This document shows, one piece after another, positions 5,976 through 7,738 of a DNA stretch of 7,738 nucleotides. The position numbers and the translations under genes are program-made. How positions within the stretch are numbered: position 1 is the stretch's first letter; each line of letters opens with the position of its first letter. The notes under the pieces are model-generated. The model was not told where the DNA came from. It did no database searches and was given only the letters and a program-made list of their open reading frames with translations. Origin of the DNA: Planctomycetota bacterium (GTDB lineage Bacteria > Planctomycetota > Phycisphaerae > Sedimentisphaerales > Anaerobacaceae); the NCBI GenBank assembly GCA_022567055.1, contig JADFHU010000243.1, positions 1 to 7,738 on the forward strand, written 5' to 3'.

Positions 5976-6850
5976 GGGCCGGCCCGATCCATGCCAATGT
6001 CTACAGCAACCGCCGCATGGGTGATAGCGCCCACGGCGATCCGATCGACCCCCGTCCGGGCCACGGAGGCTATCCTTTCCAGCGTGATCGCGCCGGAGGC
6101 CTCCAGCAAGAGGGGCGGTCCACTCCCCTGTGCCTCGTCCCGCAGCGACACGGCCGCTTTCATCTGTTCCTCATCCATGTTGTCCAGGAGGATGATGTCT
6201 ATCCCCGAGATACCCAGGACCGCCTTGAACTGATCCAAATCGTCGACTTCCACCTCCACAAATTGGACGGAAGCCCGTGTGGCGGCTTCGACCACCAGGG
6301 CCTCGAGCTTGGGGATCCACTGATCGCCCCATTGCGCCAGATGGTTGTCCTTCACCAGGACGGCATCATAGAGTCCCATGCGGTGGTTGTTGCCACCCCC
6401 GCAACGGACCGCGTACTTTTCCAACAAACGCCAACCCGGCGTGGTCTTGCGGGTATCGAAGACCTGGGCCTGGGTCCCCTGGATCTGCTCGACATAACGC
6501 TGGGTAAGCGTTGCGATGCCGCTGAGACGTTGCAGGAAATTCAACACCACCCGCTCGGCAGCCAGCATCGGCACCAGCGGCCCCTCCACCAGCCCTAGGG
6601 ATTGGCCTGCCGCGGCTTGACCGCCATCGGCGATGTGGATTGTCAGCGCCAGTTGCGGATGGTACTGGGCCAAGACCTCCCGGGCCACCTCCCATCCACA
6701 GAGGACCAGCGGCTCGCGGGCCACCAGGGCCGCACGGGCGCTGCTCTCTTCCCCATGCAACAGCGCGCTCGTGACGTCACCGGGTCCCTGATCTTCGTCA
6801 ACCGCCATCCTGACGAGAGGCCGGATTCGATCGACGGGGAGCCCTTTCAT
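5972..6850 (-). CDS. nadC: Nicotinate-nucleotide pyrophosphorylase (carboxylating), QPRTase
   Basis: Quinolinate phosphoribosyltransferase: converts quinolinate and PRPP to nicotinate mononucleotide, CO2 and pyrophosphate in de novo NAD synthesis. With the ATG at 6850 it has 292 residues, the usual bacterial size. Visible: DEDQGPGDVTS near the N-terminus (14-27), ERVVLNFLQRLSGIAT (99-114), DTRKTTPGWRLLEKYAVR (132-149) with substrate-binding Arg and Lys, GGGNNHRMGLYDAVLVKDNH (151-170), VEVEV (198-202), ILLDNM (220-225), LEASGAI (249-255) and DRIAVGAITHA (269-279). The frame also allows a TTG at 6862, adding four residues, but ATG at 6850 has GGAAAGG just before it whereas the TTG has no visible ribosome binding site. 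The stop overlaps the birA start by four bases. A promoter at 6914-6942 would drive the nadC-birA pair. nadA and nadB are not in the window. Confidence 0.97.
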   Translation of the reverse strand: MKGLPVDRIRPLVRMAVDEDQGPGDVTSALLHGEESSARAALVAREPLVLCGWEVAREVLAQYHPQLALTIHIADGGQAAAGQSLGLVEGPLVPMLAAERVVLNFLQRLSGIATLTQRYVEQIQGTQAQVFDTRKTTPGWRLLEKYAVRCGGGNNHRMGLYDAVLVKDNHLAQWGDQWIPKLEALVVEAATRASVQFVEVEVDDLDQFKAVLGISGIDIILLDNMDEEQMKAAVSLRDEAQGSGPPLLLEASGAITLERIASVARTGVDRIAVGAITHAAVAVDIGMDRAGP

Positions 6851-6853
6851 GAA

Positions 6854-6860
6854 CCTTTCC
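6854..6860 (-). promoter_or_regulatory. Ribosome binding site deciding the nadC start
   Basis: The minus strand reads GGAAAGG, with 3 bases between its last G and the ATG at 6850, or 7 counted from the leading GGA. The upstream alternative TTG at 6862 has no purine-rich stretch at suitable distance. This favours the ATG, though the spacing of the AGG end is short. Confidence 0.45.
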
Positions 6861-6913
6861 AAGCATTGCGTGAGGAGTTATTTCTTGCCGGTCCCTTAAC
6901 CATAGCGTGCGGA

Positions 6914-6942
6914 ATGCTACAGAAAGGCAGGCCCTTCGTCAA
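6914..6942 (-). promoter_or_regulatory. Sigma70-type promoter of nadC-birA
   Basis: On the minus strand a -35 box TTGACG (6937-6942) is followed after exactly 17 bases by a -10 box TAGCAT (6914-6919), predicting a transcript start near 6907 and a leader of roughly 57 bases to the nadC ATG. Both boxes and the spacer length match the promoter at 4606-4634 almost exactly. It lies wholly in the gap after uvrB, consistent with nadC-birA being a unit separate from uvrB, though no clear terminator is seen after uvrB. Confidence 0.5.
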
Positions 6943-6975
6943 AAGAAATGCGACGCCACGCCAGTTCGCCGGTGC

Positions 6976-7738
6976 TCATGCTTTCCGTCGACCGCTGCTC
7001 GCGCGGTCCCTGATCTTTTTCTTCTTGGCCTTTACGAAGGTCGATTTCTTCTTCTGGGAACCGGCGATGACCAGTTTAGGCAGATCCTTGAGTTCCTTGA
7101 GTTGATCGCGCAGGGCGGCCGCGCGTTCGAAATCGAGGTCTTCCGCCGCCTTGAGCATCTCACGTTCGATCTCGGCGGCCATTTCCACCTTGTCATACTC
7201 TCGATCCTCCAGGTGTAGGGCCGCGCGGGCGGTCTTCCGCGCCTTGATCTGGTCGCTGAGGCCCCTGCGAATCTCCTTGCGGATCGATTCGGGTGTAATG
7301 CCATGCGCTTCGTTGTACGCCTTCTGAAGGGTACGACGGCGCTGCGTTTCGTCGAGGGCCTTTTGCATCGATCCCGTGACGCGGTCCCCATAGAGATAGA
7401 CCTGGGCACGCACGTGGCGGGCCGCACGGCCGATGGTCTGAATCAGCGCGGTCTCACTGCGGAGAAAGCCCTCCTTGTCGGCGTCCAAGACGGCCACCAT
7501 GGAGACTTCCGGCAGATCGAGTCCCTCGCGGAGGAGATTGACCCCCACCAGTACGTCGAATTCACCTTGACGCAAGTCGCGCAAGATCTCGATCCGTTCC
7601 AGCGTATCGATTTCGCTGTGCAGATACTTGCAACGAAATCCCTTGTTTTGACTGTAGGTAGAGAGGACCTCCGACATCTTCGTCGTCAAGGTGGTCACCA
7701 GCACCAGTTCCTGACGCGCCACCCCACGCGCGATTTCG
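6976..7738 (-). CDS. uvrB: Excinuclease ABC subunit UvrB, C-terminal part; 5' end beyond the right edge
   Basis: DNA damage-recognition helicase-like subunit of nucleotide excision repair, which receives DNA from UvrA and recruits UvrC. The window holds 254 codons of a protein normally about 660-700 long; the open frame continues to the right edge, so the start is outside. Visible: LVTTLTTKMSEVL, YLHSEIDTLERIEILRDLR, then helicase motif V region GEFDVLVGVNLLREGLDLPE and motif VI TALIQTIGRAARH, followed by the family block SMQKALDETQRRR and YNEAHGITPESIRKEI. Near the end EREMLKAAEDLDFERAAALR is the UVR domain that contacts UvrC. The protein closes with a very basic tail (KKKSTFVKAKKKKIRDR to RRKA), somewhat beyond the usual UVR-domain end. 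The N-terminal Walker A and beta-hairpin lie outside the window. The end is followed by a 125-base gap before nadC. Confidence 0.98.
   Translation of the reverse strand, partial: EIARGVARQELVLVTTLTTKMSEVLSTYSQNKGFRCKYLHSEIDTLERIEILRDLRQGEFDVLVGVNLLREGLDLPEVSMVAVLDADKEGFLRSETALIQTIGRAARHVRAQVYLYGDRVTGSMQKALDETQRRRTLQKAYNEAHGITPESIRKEIRRGLSDQIKARKTARAALHLEDREYDKVEMAAEIEREMLKAAEDLDFERAAALRDQLKELKDLPKLVIAGSQKKKSTFVKAKKKKIRDRASSGRRKA

Noticed and set aside
5957..6598. Plus-strand open frame of 213 codons opposite nadC
   Set aside because: It lies against the most conserved motifs of NadC, and its product has no recognisable features.
6851..6862. TTG at 6862 as the nadC start
   Set aside because: It adds only four residues and lacks a ribosome binding site, while ATG at 6850 has GGAAAGG immediately upstream. 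It remains possible but less likely.
6940..6975. Possible terminator after uvrB, GC-rich sequence followed by TTTCTTTT on the minus strand
   Set aside because: Only a 4-base GCGA/TCGC stem with a 12-base loop could be found before the T-rich run, too weak for an intrinsic terminator.

Overview
The window reads as a moderately GC-rich bacterial chromosome segment (about 60% G+C by eye) in which all six recognisable genes lie on the minus strand. The set is a housekeeping mix: DNA repair (uvrB), cofactor metabolism (nadC, birA, a YjbQ-type gene), an unusual envelope protein that joins a flagellar P-ring (FlgI)-like domain to HEAT repeats, and chromosome organisation (smc). The FlgI-like/HEAT lipoprotein and the housekeeping gene order suggest a member of the Planctomycetota, perhaps near Phycisphaerae or Sedimentisphaerales. 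This is an inference from family knowledge and was not tested by a search.

Layout in transcription order, from right to left. uvrB is cut by the right edge (6976-7738, C-terminal third only). A 125-base gap follows, holding a good sigma70-like promoter and a ribosome binding site. nadC (5972-6850) comes next and overlaps birA (5196-5975) by an ATGA junction, so these two are probably translationally coupled. A 97-base gap with an 8-base tandem repeat separates birA from the YjbQ family gene (4679-5098). A 129-base gap carries a second promoter of nearly the same form (TTGAC-N17-TAGCAT), which reads into the FlgI-like/HEAT gene (2951-4549, GTG start). A 70-base gap leads to smc, which starts at 2880 and runs off the left edge after 960 codons, covering the ATP-binding N-terminus, first coiled-coil arm, hinge and most of the return arm.

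Functionally, nadC makes nicotinate mononucleotide for NAD, birA attaches biotin to carboxylases, and the YjbQ protein belongs to a family with reported thiamine-phosphate synthase side activity, so the middle of the window is loosely a cofactor block. The FlgI-like/HEAT protein sits outside any visible flagellar cluster and may be co-transcribed with smc, because no convincing promoter is seen in front of smc. It is the least understood gene here and the best candidate for something undescribed. No tRNA, rRNA, CRISPR array, insertion sequence or phage gene is visible, and no gene-free stretch exceeds about 130 bases.
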